Origin: Compostimonas suwonensis
Lineage (GTDB): Bacteria; Actinomycetota; Actinomycetes; Actinomycetales; Microbacteriaceae
Reading direction: 5' to 3'
Assembly (NCBI RefSeq): GCF_002797855.1
Contig: NZ_PGFB01000004.1
Location: 310,001 to 374,000, forward strand
DNA length: 64,000 bases
Positions 1 through 9,133 of this stretch are shown here, in pieces (positions within the stretch are counted from its first letter, which is position 1; each line of letters opens with the position of its first letter). Both the position numbers and the translations under genes were made by a program. A model generated the notes under the pieces. The model was given only the letters and a program-made list of their open reading frames with translations. It ran no database searches and was not told where the DNA came from.

Positions 1-541
1 CCTGCTCGCCGAGCCGCCCGTCGTCTTCCTCGACGAGCCCACGACCGGGCTCGACCCCCGCAGCCGCGCCGACATGTGGGCGGTCGTGCGCGACCTCGCC
101 ACGACCGGCACGACGATCATCCTGACGACCCAGTACCTCGAGGAGGCCGACCAGCTGGCCGACCGCGTCGCTGTGCTCGACGACGGCAGGATCATCGCCG
201 AGGGCACCCCCGAGCAGCTCAAACAGCGGGTGAGCGGCGAGCACATCCGCCTGACCCTCGAGAACGCGGGCCAGTTCCAGCTCGCACGCCGGGCAGACTT
301 CGGCCACGGCGCCGTGTTCGACGTCGACGAGCTGAGCGTGCTCGTGCCCGCCGACGACAACGTGCAGACCATGCGCGAGCTGCTCGCGACGACAGCCCGC
401 CACGAGCTCGCGGTGAGCGCCATCGAGATCGTCAAGCCGTCGCTCGACGACGTGTTCCTCGCCCTCACGGGCCAGCCGACCGCAGGCGGCGGGGCCTCCG
501 CCCCGGGCGCCCCGCGCGAGAACGAGGAGGTCGCGGCATGA
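1..541 (+). CDS. Drug-export ABC transporter ATP-binding protein, C-terminal part (DrrA type)
   Basis: The N-terminus lies upstream of the window. The frame is open from base 2. Visible parts are the Walker B and D-loop (VVFLDEPTTGLD), then the switch region TTQYLEEADQLADRVAVLDDG. A Gln where most ABC proteins have the H-loop His is typical of the DrrA daunorubicin/multidrug family. The tail ends in an Ala/Gly/Pro-rich linker. ATP hydrolysis here should energise the membrane partner encoded next, whose ATG overlaps this stop codon by 4 bp (ATGA), so the two are translationally coupled. Walker A and the signature motif are outside the window, so the substrate class rests on the DrrA-like H-loop and the DrrB-like partner. 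Family call firm, substrate unknown. Confidence 0.9.
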   Translation, partial: LLAEPPVVFLDEPTTGLDPRSRADMWAVVRDLATTGTTIILTTQYLEEADQLADRVAVLDDGRIIAEGTPEQLKQRVSGEHIRLTLENAGQFQLARRADFGHGAVFDVDELSVLVPADDNVQTMRELLATTARHELAVSAIEIVKPSLDDVFLALTGQPTAGGGASAPGAPRENEEVAA

Positions 542-1374
542 GCGCCACCATCACCGCGGGAGGCGCAGGAGCCGGCACCGGCAGTCTCGCGCCCCGTCCG
601 CGTGCGCGGACGCCGCGCCGGCTGAGCGCCATCGGCGACGTGTCGGCGATGTCCGGCCGCGAGTTCCGCCGCACCATCCGCAGTGTCGACGCCCTCGTGA
701 CGGCCCTCGCGATCCCCGTCTCGATCATGCTCGTCTTCGTCGTCGTCTTCGGCGGCGCCATCCAGCAGGACGGCGGGTACATCGACTACGTCGTGCCCGG
801 AACGCTCATCCTCTGCGCGGGATTCGGCTCGGCGTCCACCGCCATCGCCGTCGCGCAGGACATGACGACGGGCACGATCGACAGGTTCAAGACCCTGCCG
901 ATCTACGGGGCCTCGGTGCTCGTCGGGCACGTGCTCGCGAGCGTCATGCGCAACCTCGTCGCGAGCGCGCTCGTGATCGGGGTGGCCCTCGCCCTCGGCT
1001 TCCGCCCGAGCGCCGACCTCGGCTCCTGGGTGCTCGCGATCCTCTTCCTGAGCCTCGTGATCGTCGCGATGACCTGGGTCGCCTGCGCGGCCGGCCTCGT
1101 GCTGAGCGTCGACGCCGCCGGCAGCATCAACTTCGTCTTCCTCTTCCTGCCCTACCTCAGCACGGGCTTCGTCGAAGTCGACACGATGCCCGAGTGGCTG
1201 CGCGGCTTCGCCGAGTACCAGCCCTACACGCCCATCATCGAGACGCTGCGCAGCCTCCTGACGGGAAGCCCGATGGGCGGCTACGGCTGGCAGGCGATCG
1301 CCTGGCTGCTCGGCCTGCTCGTCGTCGGCTACGTGTGCGCCTCGGTGACCTTCCGCCGCCGCACCGCCCGCTGA
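538..1374 (+). CDS. ABC-2 type permease, DrrB-like
   Basis: A 278-residue integral membrane protein with about six hydrophobic segments after a cytoplasmic N-terminal tail of roughly 55 residues rich in Gly, Ala and Arg. The segment DMTTGTIDRFKTLPI is the conserved ABC-2/DrrB loop, and the family length (about 250-290) matches. It should form the export channel for the ATPase encoded immediately upstream, with which it overlaps by 4 bp. A strong hairpin follows 33 nt after the stop, so the transporter operon probably ends here. The TetR gene downstream is a plausible local regulator. The exported compound cannot be told from sequence. Confidence 0.9.
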   Translation: MSATITAGGAGAGTGSLAPRPRARTPRRLSAIGDVSAMSGREFRRTIRSVDALVTALAIPVSIMLVFVVVFGGAIQQDGGYIDYVVPGTLILCAGFGSASTAIAVAQDMTTGTIDRFKTLPIYGASVLVGHVLASVMRNLVASALVIGVALALGFRPSADLGSWVLAILFLSLVIVAMTWVACAAGLVLSVDAAGSINFVFLFLPYLSTGFVEVDTMPEWLRGFAEYQPYTPIIETLRSLLTGSPMGGYGWQAIAWLLGLLVVGYVCASVTFRRRTAR

Positions 1375-1407
1375 TCAGGGGAACGCGACCGCACTGCGCC
1401 ACGACCG

Positions 1408-1442
1408 GCGGATGTCGCGGGCCCGCCGCCCGCGACATCCGC
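1408..1442 (+). terminator. Perfect 15-bp hairpin after the exporter operon
   Basis: The arms 1408-1422 and 1428-1442 (GCGGATGTCGCGGGC and its exact complement) enclose a 5-nt loop and are followed by TGCTTCTAGG. It lies 33 nt after the permease stop and just before the TetR promoter. With no long T-run this is an actinobacterial-style terminator. The right arm also falls where the -35 of the TetR promoter would be (-10 TAGGAT at 1449-1454), so an operator role is an alternative. Confidence 0.65.
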
Positions 1443-1463
1443 TGCTTCTAGGATGGACACCGA

Positions 1464-2729
1464 ATGAACGAGACCCCGGGCGAACGGCCGGGGACCGAGA
1501 TCGAGGAGGCGAGCGTCGTGACCGATTCCGCCGATTCCGCCGTTCCCACTGATTCCGCCGGCTCCGCAGTCACGGCGGACCCGGCCGAGCCCGTCGACCC
1601 CGTCGAGGAGGGCCTCATCCCGCACGCGGTCGCCGTGAGCTGGGGGGTCGCGGCCTTCCCGCAGAAGGGCCCCAAGCGCGAGCTCACGATCGAGCGCATC
1701 GTCGACGCGGCCATCTCGATCGCCGACGACGACGGACTGGGCGCCGTCTCGATGAGCAGGGTCGCGCAAGACCTCGGCTTCACGACGATGTCGCTCTACC
1801 GCTACGTGAGCGCCAAAGACGACCTCCTGACGCTTATGGAGGACGTCGGCCTCGGGCCCGCTCCCCGCCGCACCGACCCCGTCGCGCGCCCGGCCTCGGC
1901 GTCGGGCGGCACGGGCTGGCGCGAGGGTCTGCAGGAATGGGCCGCCGCCATCCTCGGCGTGTACGGCCGGCATCCGTGGCTGCTCGACATCCCCGTGCGC
2001 GCGGCGCCGATGACCCCCAACAACCTGAGCTGGCTCGACTGGGGGCTGCAGGAGCTCGCGGGAACCCCGCTGAGCGACCAGGAGAAGCTCATGACCGTGC
2101 TCCTGGTGAGCGGCTACACCCGATGGCAGGGCGCGCTCATCCGCGACATGGGACTCGACTCGTTCGATGCCCAGACGCAGATCCAGGAAGCCGACGTGAC
2201 CTACGACCGCGTGCTGCGCACCCTGGTCACGGAGGATCGCTTCCCGACACTCGGGCCCATGGTACAGGCGGGGCTCTTCGACCCTCGGCTCGAGCAGGAT
2301 CCTTTCGCCTACGGCCTCGACCGGGTGCTCGACGGCGTGCAGTTCAGCATCGACCACCACGAGGAGGTCGAGGTCCACCGCATCCAGCCGGCGGGCTCCC
2401 CTGCCGATCCCCGCCCCGACTCCCCCGCCGCGCCGCCCGCTGGCGCACGGATCCCCTCCGTGAGCGAGCAGGCCCTCGACGACGAGAAGTTCCGCGCCCG
2501 GCTCGCGGCAGAGGCCGAGCGCCGGGCGACGGAGGAGCGCAAACGGCGTGCCGAAGCCGCCCAGCGCGAAGAGGAGCTGCGCAAGCGGATCCTCGCGAAG
2601 GAGCAGCGCCGCATCGAGGCGGATGCCCGGCGCGCCGCCACCGCGGCCGCCAAGGAGCAGCGCCAGCGCGAGGCACTCGCCCGTCAGGCGCTCAAGGCGC
2701 AGCTGCGCGGGGAAGAGCCGCCGGCCTGA
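1464..2729 (+). CDS. TetR family transcriptional regulator with long charged tail
   Basis: At 421 residues it is about twice the usual TetR length. Residues 1-50 are a low-complexity leader made from a 9-bp repeat. Residues about 73-122 hold the TetR HTH (IVDAAISIADDDGLGAVSMS then YRYVSAKDDLL). A TetR_C-type ligand domain follows to about residue 300. The last 90 residues are an Ala/Arg/Glu/Lys-rich predicted helix or coiled coil. It sits directly downstream of the DrrA/DrrB-like exporter and is the likely regulator of it. A -10 like TAGGAT (1449-1454) lies 9 nt before the ATG, giving an almost leaderless mRNA. A GTG at 1518 is an alternative start that would drop part of the leader. Confidence 0.85.
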   Translation: MNETPGERPGTEIEEASVVTDSADSAVPTDSAGSAVTADPAEPVDPVEEGLIPHAVAVSWGVAAFPQKGPKRELTIERIVDAAISIADDDGLGAVSMSRVAQDLGFTTMSLYRYVSAKDDLLTLMEDVGLGPAPRRTDPVARPASASGGTGWREGLQEWAAAILGVYGRHPWLLDIPVRAAPMTPNNLSWLDWGLQELAGTPLSDQEKLMTVLLVSGYTRWQGALIRDMGLDSFDAQTQIQEADVTYDRVLRTLVTEDRFPTLGPMVQAGLFDPRLEQDPFAYGLDRVLDGVQFSIDHHEEVEVHRIQPAGSPADPRPDSPAAPPAGARIPSVSEQALDDEKFRARLAAEAERRATEERKRRAEAAQREEELRKRILAKEQRRIEADARRAATAAAKEQRQREALARQALKAQLRGEEPPA

Positions 2730-2769
2730 GCTTCGGCGATCGACGCAGTCCGCGCGGTCGGCGCAGCGC

Positions 2770-2799
2770 CTGCCGGCGCAGCAGCCCTGCCGGCGCAGC
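2770..2799. repeat. Direct repeat CTGCCGGCGCAGC x2 in convergent gap
   Basis: The 74-bp gap between the TetR gene and the convergent prmC holds CTGCCGGCGCAGC at 2770-2782 and again at 2787-2799 (17-bp period), in a stretch of GCGCAG repeats. It can fold into GC-rich hairpins and may serve as a shared terminator, but no U-tract is present. Confidence 0.35.
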
Positions 2800-2803
2800 G
2801 CTC

Positions 2804-3700
2804 TCAGCGCAGCGCGGTCGTCGTGCGGTCGCGCAGAGTGAGATCGCGGTGAGTCGCCGTCGCCGACCAGCCGTCGGCCTCGAGAAGCGCACGGATGCCG
2901 GCACCCTGCGCCTCGCCGTGCTCGATCACGAGGGCGCCCCCCGCGACCAGCAGCCGCCGGGCGGTGCGCGAGACCCCGCGGATGACGTCGAAGCCGTCCT
3001 CGCCCCCGTAGAGCGCGTGCGCGGGGTCGAAGAGCCGAACCTCCGGGTCGCGCGGCACGGCGTCCTGCGGGATGTACGGAGGGTTCGAGACGACGACCGA
3101 GACGGTGCCGTCGAGGTCGTGCAGCGCGTTCTCCAGGTCGTCGAAGACCATCCGGAGGTTGGGGGCCGCGATCGCGTCGGCGTTCCGGCGGGCCCAGATG
3201 AACGCCTCCGGGGAGTTCTCGACGGCGACGACGCGCGCGTGCGGCACCTCGGTGGCCATCGCGAGGGCGATCGCGCCGCTGCCCGTGCCCAGGTCGACGC
3301 CGATCGGCTCGGGCGAGGAGGTCGCGTACAGGGCGTCGATCGCGATCTGCGCGACGCCCTCCGTCTCGGGGCGGGGCACGAAGACCCCGGGGCCGACGGC
3401 GAGCTCGAGGGAACGGAACGGTGCGAGACCCGTGATGTGCTGCAGCGGCTCGCGGGTCGCGCGGCGTTCGACGAGAGAGCGGATGGTCGCGGCATCCGTC
3501 TCGGAGACGGGCGCGGCCGTGATCGCGAGCGCCTGCACCTCCCCCCTGCGCCTGTCGAGCACGTGCCCGATGAGCAGCTCGGCGTCGACGGAGGGATCGG
3601 CGATCCCGGCGCGGCCGAGCAGCGCGACGGCGTCGTCGCGCAGGGCGGCGACCGTGGGCACTGCGGCGGGGGGCTCTGAGGCGGGGGGCGCTGAGGTCAT
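2804..3700 (-). CDS. prmC: Release factor glutamine N5-methyltransferase PrmC (HemK)
   Basis: A 298-residue cytosolic SAM-dependent methyltransferase that methylates the Gln of the GGQ motif in release factors RF1 and RF2. The N-terminal helical domain covers residues 1-100. The Rossmann SAM site is VDLGTGSGAIALAM. The substrate-Gln motif NPPYIP is intact. Length fits the family. In many bacteria prmC directly follows prfA. Here prfA is 1.9 kb away on the same strand and the oppositely oriented cysK-cysE pair sits between them. No strong ribosome site is seen before the ATG at 3700. Confidence 0.95.
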   Translation of the reverse strand: MTSAPPASEPPAAVPTVAALRDDAVALLGRAGIADPSVDAELLIGHVLDRRRGEVQALAITAAPVSETDAATIRSLVERRATREPLQHITGLAPFRSLELAVGPGVFVPRPETEGVAQIAIDALYATSSPEPIGVDLGTGSGAIALAMATEVPHARVVAVENSPEAFIWARRNADAIAAPNLRMVFDDLENALHDLDGTVSVVVSNPPYIPQDAVPRDPEVRLFDPAHALYGGEDGFDVIRGVSRTARRLLVAGGALVIEHGEAQGAGIRALLEADGWSATATHRDLTLRDRTTTALR

Positions 3701-3759
3701 AAGAAGGATTCGCGCGGGGAACCGTCACGGAAGGGGGTCGTAACGTGAGCCGCCCGACG

Positions 3760-3778
3760 AGCCTAGCGGTAATAGGCT
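3760..3778 (+). promoter_or_regulatory. Inverted repeat over a cysK -10-like box
   Basis: AGCCTA and TAGGCT (3760-3765 and 3773-3778) form a 6-bp inverted repeat with a 7-nt spacer, 45 nt before the cysK start. The right half TAGGCT is also a good actinobacterial -10 hexamer. It may be the cysK promoter alone or a promoter with an overlapping operator. Confidence 0.4.
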
Positions 3779-3822
3779 GGACCGGTATCCCCGCGGTTGT
3801 TTTCGACTCGAAGAAGGTCACA

Positions 3823-4761
3823 GTGTCCGGTCAGATCTATTCCGACGTCACCGAGCTCGTCGGCAGAACCCCCCTCGTGCGCATCAACCGCCTCACGGCC
3901 GGGCTCGATGCGACCGTGCTCGCGAAGCTCGAGTTCTACAACCCGGCGTCGAGCGTGAAGGACCGCATCGGGGTCGCGATCGTCGACGCCGCGGAGGCCT
4001 CGGGCGAGCTCAAGCCCGGTGGCACGATCGTCGAGGGCACGAGCGGCAACACGGGCATCGCCCTCGCGCTCGTCGGCGCGGCCCGCGGCTACAAGGTGAT
4101 CCTGACCATGCCGGAGACCATGAGCAAGGAGCGCCGCGTGCTGCTGCGCGCCTACGGCGCCGAGATCGTGCTCACGCCCGGTGCCGACGGCATGCGCGGC
4201 GCGGTCGAGAAGGCCAAGGAGATCGTCGCGAGCACCGAGAACGCGATCTGGGCCAGGCAGTTCGAGAACCCGGCCAACCCCGCGATCCACCGCGCGACAA
4301 CGGGCGAGGAGATCTGGGCCGACACCGACGGCGCCGTCGACATCTTCGTGGCCGGCATCGGCACGGGCGGCACCATCACCGGAGCGGGAGGTCTGCTCAA
4401 GGAGCGCAAGCCCGGCGTGCAGGTCATCGCCGTCGAGCCCATCGACTCCCCCATCCTGAGCGGCGGAGCCCCCGGTCCGCACAAGATCCAGGGCCTCGGC
4501 GCGAACTTCGTGCCCGATATCCTCGACCGCACGGTCTACGACGAGGTCATCGACGTGAGCCTGCAGGACTCCGTGAGCACCTCGCGCAGGCTCGCGACCG
4601 ACGAGGGCATCCTCGGCGGCATCTCCTCGGGTGCCGCGATGTGGGCAGCCCTCGAGGTCGCCAAGCGACCGGAGAACGCCGGCAAGACGATCGTCGTGGT
4701 CATCCCCGACTTCGGCGAGCGTTACATCTCGACCGTGCTCTACGAAGACCTGATCGACTGA
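3823..4761 (+). CDS. cysK: Cysteine synthase A (O-acetylserine sulfhydrylase)
   Basis: A 312-residue PLP enzyme that makes L-cysteine from O-acetylserine and sulfide. The PLP lysine motif [11 protein letters not shown], the substrate loop [11 protein letters not shown] and the phosphate-binding [10 protein letters not shown] are all present. I chose the GTG at 3823 because AAGAAGG lies 5 nt upstream and it gives the standard N-terminus ([17 protein letters not shown]). An in-frame extension to 3745 would add 26 residues not typical of the family. The serine acetyltransferase gene follows 17 nt downstream, so substrate supply and use are in one operon and the two proteins probably form the cysteine synthase complex. 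Confidence 0.96.
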   Translation: MSGQIYSDVTELVGRTPLVRINRLTAGLDATVLAKLEFYNPASSVKDRIGVAIVDAAEASGELKPGGTIVEGTSGNTGIALALVGAARGYKVILTMPETMSKERRVLLRAYGAEIVLTPGADGMRGAVEKAKEIVASTENAIWARQFENPANPAIHRATTGEEIWADTDGAVDIFVAGIGTGGTITGAGGLLKERKPGVQVIAVEPIDSPILSGGAPGPHKIQGLGANFVPDILDRTVYDEVIDVSLQDSVSTSRRLATDEGILGGISSGAAMWAALEVAKRPENAGKTIVVVIPDFGERYISTVLYEDLID

Positions 4762-4778
4762 CCAGCGGGCTCCCCGGC

Positions 4779-5381
4779 ATGAGCGTGCTCTCCCGCGTGC
4801 GGGAAGACGTCGCCAACGTGCGCCGTCACGATCCCGCGGCGCGCACCCCCGCCGAGGTCGTGCTCGGCTACTCCGGCCTGCACGCGATCTGGGCGTATCG
4901 CGTCGCACGGCGCTGGTGGCGGGCTCCCGGCCTCAAGCTCCCGGCGCGGCTGCTCTCGCAGTTCGCGCGCTTCCTCACGGGTGTGGAGATCCACCCCGGC
5001 GCGCGCATCGGTCGGCGCTTCTTCATCGACCACGGCATGGGCGTCGTGATCGGCGAGACGGCCGTGGTCGGCGATGATGTGCTGATCTACCACGGTGTGA
5101 CACTGGGCGGCAAGAGCAGAGGGCGGGGCAAGCGGCATCCGACCCTCGGCGACGGCGTCGTCGTCGGCGCGGGCGCCCAGGTGCTCGGCGACATCACGAT
5201 CGGGGCGGGATCGACGATCGGCGCGAACGCCGTCGTCGTGCACGACGCACCCGCCGGCTCGGTGCTCGTGGGCATCCCCGCACGCGACAGACGGGCACGA
5301 GCGGATGCCGCACCCGCCGCCGACGCGAACGCCTCACAGGACCGTGACGACGCCTGGCTCGACCCCGCGATCTACATCTGA
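4779..5381 (+). CDS. cysE: Serine O-acetyltransferase
   Basis: A 200-residue left-handed beta-helix acetyltransferase that makes O-acetylserine from serine and acetyl-CoA, the first step of cysteine synthesis. Hexapeptide repeats run from about residue 68 ([25 protein letters not shown]) and the catalytic His-Asp pair lies in FIDHGMG and the YHGVTLGG loop. The short N-terminal helical domain places it with the 190-200 residue CysE forms of Actinobacteria. The protein ends ...DPAIYI. A C-terminal Ile is the residue that inserts into the CysK active site in known cysteine synthase complexes, which agrees with the adjacent cysK. Confidence 0.95.
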   Translation: MSVLSRVREDVANVRRHDPAARTPAEVVLGYSGLHAIWAYRVARRWWRAPGLKLPARLLSQFARFLTGVEIHPGARIGRRFFIDHGMGVVIGETAVVGDDVLIYHGVTLGGKSRGRGKRHPTLGDGVVVGAGAQVLGDITIGAGSTIGANAVVVHDAPAGSVLVGIPARDRRARADAAPAADANASQDRDDAWLDPAIYI

Positions 5382-5390
5382 CCCGCGCCC

Positions 5391-5440
5391 TCACCTCACC
5401 TCACCTCACCCCGCCTCACCCCGCCTCACCTCACCTCACC
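5391..5440. repeat. CTCAC/CTCACC short tandem repeat
   Basis: About ten tandem copies of CTCAC with CCCGC interruptions lie between the cysE stop and the left arm of the first 83-bp palindromic element. It directly abuts that element. Similar pyrimidine-rich or short tandem sequence precedes other copies of the element. Confidence 0.8.
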
Positions 5441-5522
5441 TCAAAACGACGGAGATTCCGCCGAAATGTGGCGCAAAAGGGCGCAGAACGGCAGAATCGG
5501 GCGAAATCTCCGTCGTTTTGAG
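5440..5522. repeat. 83-bp palindromic 3'-end element, copy A
   Basis: Left arm CTCAAAACGACGGAGATT (5440-5457) and right arm 5505-5522 are exact reverse complements (18 bp). The 47-nt centre begins CCGCC and ends GGGCGA. It lies between the convergent genes cysE (stop 5381) and prfA (stop 5569). The centre is related to that of copy C when read in the opposite orientation. Likely roles are bidirectional terminator, mRNA 3'-end stabiliser or REP-like repeat. No ORF or transposase is present inside or next to it. Confidence 0.9.
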
Positions 5523-5568
5523 TGAGGTTTGAGGGGGAAGAGGGAAGGGAAGAGCAGATGCGGGCGGG

Positions 5569-6645
5569 CTACTGGTCGCCGATGTGGGCGAGCCGGGCCT
5601 CCTCGTCGGCCTGGATGGCCGACTCGATGAGCGGGCCGAGTGCGCCGTTCATGACCTGGTCGAGGTTGTACGACTTGTAGCCCGTGCGGTGGTCGGCCAC
5701 GCGGTTCTCGGGGAAGTTGTAGGTGCGGATGCGCTCCGAGCGGTCCATGGTGCGGATCTGGCTCTTGCGCGCGTCGCTCGCGACTGCGGCCTGCTCCTCC
5801 TGCTGACGCGCGAGGATGCGGGCGCGCAGCACGCGCATGCCGGCCTCGCGATTCTGCAGCTGGCTCTTCTCGTTCTGCATCGAGACGACGATGCCGGTCG
5901 GGAGGTGCGTGATGCGCACGGCCGAGTCGGTGGTGTTGACGGACTGGCCGCCGGGGCCGCTCGAGCGGTAGACGTCGATCTTGAGGTCGTTCTGGTTGAT
6001 CTCGACCTCTTCGGGCTCGTCGACCTCGGGGAAGACGAGCACACCCGTCGTCGAGGTGTGGATGCGGCCCTGCGACTCGGTCACGGGCACCCGCTGCACG
6101 CGGTGCACGCCGCCCTCGTACTTGAGGTGCGCCCAGACTCCCTGCGAGGGGTCGGGAGAGTTGCCCTTGATGGCGAGCTGCACGTCTTTGTAGCCGCCCA
6201 GGTCGCTGTCGGTGAAGTCGAGCAGCTCGGTCTTCCAGCCGCGGGACTCCGCGTAGTGCGTGTACATACGCAGGAGGTCGGCGGCGAAGAGCGCGCTCTC
6301 GGCGCCGCCCTCGCCGCCCTTGATCTCCATGATGACGTCGCGGCCGTCGTCGGGGTCGCGCGGGATGAGCAGCCGGCGCAGCTTCTCCTGGGCGGTCTGC
6401 AGCTGCTCCTCGAGCTGCGGGACCTCCTCGGCGAAGGCCTCGTCGTCTTTCGCCAGCTCGCGGGCGGCCTCCAGATCGTCGCCGAGCTGGGTCCAGCGCT
6501 CGTAGGCCGACTTGATCTGGCTGAGCTCCGCGTACCGGCGGTTGATCTTCTTGGCGCGCGCGGCATCCGCGTGCACGGCAGGGTCAGCGAGCTGCTCCTG
6601 CAGGTCTTCGTGCTCGTCGAGCAGCACCTTCACCGATTCGAACAT
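5569..6645 (-). CDS. prfA: Peptide chain release factor 1
   Basis: A 358-residue class I release factor that reads UAA and UAG and triggers peptidyl-tRNA hydrolysis. The GGQ motif is in [20 protein letters not shown]. The stop-codon-reading tripeptide is PVT in [14 protein letters not shown], the RF1 form (RF2 has SPF). The N-terminal domain 1 is a long alpha-helical segment. Length is normal. GGAG lies upstream of the ATG. It follows rho by 103 nt on the same strand, the common actinobacterial order. PrmC, encoded at 2804-3700, modifies its GGQ glutamine. Confidence 0.97.
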   Translation of the reverse strand: MFESVKVLLDEHEDLQEQLADPAVHADAARAKKINRRYAELSQIKSAYERWTQLGDDLEAARELAKDDEAFAEEVPQLEEQLQTAQEKLRRLLIPRDPDDGRDVIMEIKGGEGGAESALFAADLLRMYTHYAESRGWKTELLDFTDSDLGGYKDVQLAIKGNSPDPSQGVWAHLKYEGGVHRVQRVPVTESQGRIHTSTTGVLVFPEVDEPEEVEINQNDLKIDVYRSSGPGGQSVNTTDSAVRITHLPTGIVVSMQNEKSQLQNREAGMRVLRARILARQQEEQAAVASDARKSQIRTMDRSERIRTYNFPENRVADHRTGYKSYNLDQVMNGALGPLIESAIQADEEARLAHIGDQ

Positions 6646-6748
6646 GCGTCCAGCTCCCGTCTCGTCCCGTCACCGTGTCGAGAGTGGAGGGATGTTCGAG
6701 GGCTCCCGCGGTACCGGCCACTCTCGAACCGGTGCGGAAGCCCTCGCG

Positions 6749-9133
6749 CTAGTGGTCTTTGTCGTGACCGTTGGCGCCGGGAGTCGGCATGGACTTCTGC
6801 ACCTGCATGAGGAACTCGACGTTGCTCGAGGTCTCCTTGAGACGGCCGAGCACGATCTCGAGCGCCTGCTGCTGCTCGAGGCCCGCGAGGGCACGACGCA
6901 GCTTCCAGGTGATCTTGACCTCGTCGGCGCCCATGAGCATCTCCTCACGGCGGGTGCCGGAGGCGTTCACGTCGACCGCGGGGAAGATGCGCTTGTCGGC
7001 GAGCTGACGCGAGAGGCGCAGCTCCATGTTGCCGGTGCCCTTGAACTCCTCGAAGATGACCTCGTCCATCTTGGAGCCGGTCTCGACGAGAGCCGAGGCG
7101 AGGATCGTGAGCGATCCCCCGTGCTCGATGTTGCGGGCGGCTCCGAAGAAGCGCTTGGGCGGGTAGAGCGCCGAGGCGTCGACACCACCGGAGAGGATAC
7201 GACCGGATGCCGGCGCGGCCAGGTTGTAAGCGCGCCCCAGACGGGTGATCGAGTCGAGCAGCACGACGACGTCGTGGCCGAGCTCGACGAGGCGCTTGGC
7301 ACGCTCGATGGCGAGCTCGGCGACCGTCGTGTGGTCTTCGGCGGGGCGGTCGAAGGTCGAGGCGATGACCTCGCCCTTGACTGTGCGCTGCATGTCGGTG
7401 ACCTCTTCGGGTCGCTCGTCGACGAGCACGACCATGAGGTGGACCTCGGGGTTGTTGATCGCGATCGCGTTGGCGATCTGCTGCATCACGATCGTCTTGC
7501 CGGCCTTGGGGGGCGCGACGATGAGGCCGCGCTGGCCCTTGCCGATCGGCGCGACGAGGTCGATGATGCGCTGCGTCAGCTTGCCGGGCTCCGTCTCGAG
7601 GCGCAGGCGCTCCTGCGGGTAGAGCGGGGTGAGCGCGCCGAACTCGACACGGTTGGCGGCCTCTTCGAGAGGAAGGCCGTTGATCGAGTCGATCTTGACG
7701 ATCGCGTTGTACTTCTGGCGGCCGTTGCTGTCGCCCTCACGCGGCTGGCGGATGGAGCCGACGACGGCGTCACCCTTGCGCAGGTTGTACTTCTTGACCT
7801 GGCCGAGCGAGACGTAGACGTCGTTCGAGCCGGGCAGGTAGCCGCTCGTGCGCACGAAGGCGTAGTTGTCGAGCACGTCGAGGATGCCGGCGACGGGGAT
7901 GAGCACGTCGTCTTCGGTGATCTCGGGCTCGAACTCCTCGGTTCCGCCCTGGCCACGACGCTTGCGGTCGCGGAACCGGTTGCGGCCGCGGCCACCGCGC
8001 TCGTCGTCCTGATCGAGGCGGTTGTCGCGGGCGTTGTCGCGGGACTCGGCCTGCTGCTGACGCTCGGAGTTGCGCTCGTTCTGCTGCTGGCGCTCGTTCT
8101 GCTGACGTCCGCCCTGGCGGTCGTTCTGCTGCTGACGGTCGTTCTGCTGACGGTCGCCCTGCTGCTGACGATCCGCGTTGCGGTCGTTCTGCTGCTGACG
8201 CTCGCCCTGCTGACGCTCGTTCTGCTGACGCTCGGCCGGCTGGCGGTCGTTCTGCTGACCCTGCTGACGGTCGCCCTGCTGCTGACGCTCGCCCTGACGG
8301 TCGCCGTTGCGCTCGTTGCGGTTGCGGTTGCGGCCACGACCCTGACGGGGCTCGGATGCCGCGTCCTGCGCGTCATCGGACTCCGTGGGCTCTGCGGGCT
8401 CTGCGTTCTCGGGCGCCTCCCCCGCGTCGGCCGGAGCCTCGGCGGGAAGCTCGAGCTCGGCCTGGGCGGACTCGGCATCGGCAGCCTGCGCTGCACGGTT
8501 GCCACGGCCACGACCCTGACCACGGGCGTTGCGGCGGGGCGCGGCCTCGGTGGCCGGTGCCTCGTCGGCCGGTGCGGCGTCGGTCGAGGCCGCCTCGGCC
8601 GGTGCGACCTCGGTCTGTGCAGCGGCGGGCTCGGCCAGGGCGGGAGTCGCGGCATCCTGGCTCGAAGCGGGCACGAGGGCCTGCTCGGGCACGAGGCTGT
8701 CGACACCGGTTCCGCCGGTCACGTTGATGTGGGAGGACGCCGAGACGGCGCCGCCCGTGCTGGCCCGGCGGGAGGCGCGACGCTTGGGCGCACCCTGTGC
8801 GGGGGCCTCGACGTCCGGCGCGTCCGGCGCGGACGCCTCGGCAGCCGGAGCGTCGACGACGGGCGCCTCGGTGGAGGCTGCATCGACCGCTACCTCGACG
8901 GGCGTCGTCGCCTCATCGGGTGCGATCGCAGCAGGCGCGTCGCCTGTCGCCTCGTCTGTTGCGGCTCCGCTGTCACGAGTCTCGGAGATGGCATCCACGA
9001 GTTCTCCTTTACGAAGTTTTGACGCGCCGACGACGCCCAGGGAGGCCGCGAGAGCTTGGAGCTCCGAGACCCGCATGGACGTGAGTTCTGCGCGGAATTC
9101 CGCGCCTGTGGCGCGAATGTTGACATCAGTCAC
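6749..9133 (-). CDS. rho: Transcription termination factor Rho with Q/N/R-rich insert
   Basis: About 794 residues, much longer than E. coli Rho (419). Order: an N-terminal Rho_N/SAP-like helix pair ([15 protein letters not shown], about residues 18-50); an Ala/Glu/Pro-rich stretch to about 270; a Gln/Asn/Arg/Asp-rich low-complexity block about 270-380; the cold-shock-like RNA-binding domain (about 405-470); and the RecA-type ATPase with Walker A APPKAGKT and the Q-loop/R-loop region [11 protein letters not shown] to [18 protein letters not shown]. It is the hexameric RNA helicase that ends transcripts. I chose the GTG at 9133 ([10 protein letters not shown]) with GGAAGGA 11 nt upstream. A TTG at 9175 is less likely. 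The insert is encoded by imperfect DNA repeats. Confidence 0.95.
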   Translation of the reverse strand: MTDVNIRATGAEFRAELTSMRVSELQALAASLGVVGASKLRKGELVDAISETRDSGAATDEATGDAPAAIAPDEATTPVEVAVDAASTEAPVVDAPAAEASAPDAPDVEAPAQGAPKRRASRRASTGGAVSASSHINVTGGTGVDSLVPEQALVPASSQDAATPALAEPAAAQTEVAPAEAASTDAAPADEAPATEAAPRRNARGQGRGRGNRAAQAADAESAQAELELPAEAPADAGEAPENAEPAEPTESDDAQDAASEPRQGRGRNRNRNERNGDRQGERQQQGDRQQGQQNDRQPAERQQNERQQGERQQQNDRNADRQQQGDRQQNDRQQQNDRQGGRQQNERQQQNERNSERQQQAESRDNARDNRLDQDDERGGRGRNRFRDRKRRGQGGTEEFEPEITEDDVLIPVAGILDVLDNYAFVRTSGYLPGSNDVYVSLGQVKKYNLRKGDAVVGSIRQPREGDSNGRQKYNAIVKIDSINGLPLEEAANRVEFGALTPLYPQERLRLETEPGKLTQRIIDLVAPIGKGQRGLIVAPPKAGKTIVMQQIANAIAINNPEVHLMVVLVDERPEEVTDMQRTVKGEVIASTFDRPAEDHTTVAELAIERAKRLVELGHDVVVLLDSITRLGRAYNLAAPASGRILSGGVDASALYPPKRFFGAARNIEHGGSLTILASALVETGSKMDEVIFEEFKGTGNMELRLSRQLADKRIFPAVDVNASGTRREEMLMGADEVKITWKLRRALAGLEQQQALEIVLGRLKETSSNVEFLMQVQKSMPTPGANGHDKDH

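Noticed and set aside
1329-3821. 830-codon minus-strand open frame spanning the TetR gene and prmC
   Set aside because: Arg/Ala-rich shadow typical of 70% G+C DNA. It covers two well-supported genes in other frames.
5440-5522. The 83-bp element as an insertion sequence or MITE with known transposase
   Set aside because: No transposase gene is present in the window and no convincing target-site duplication flanks the copies. A RAYT-type mobiliser elsewhere in the genome cannot be excluded.
6512-9022. Long plus-strand open frame opposite rho with Leu/Val-rich stretches resembling membrane helices
   Set aside because: It is the antisense shadow of the Rho gene. The Leu/Thr runs come from the CTGCTGACG repeats that encode the Q/N/R insert.
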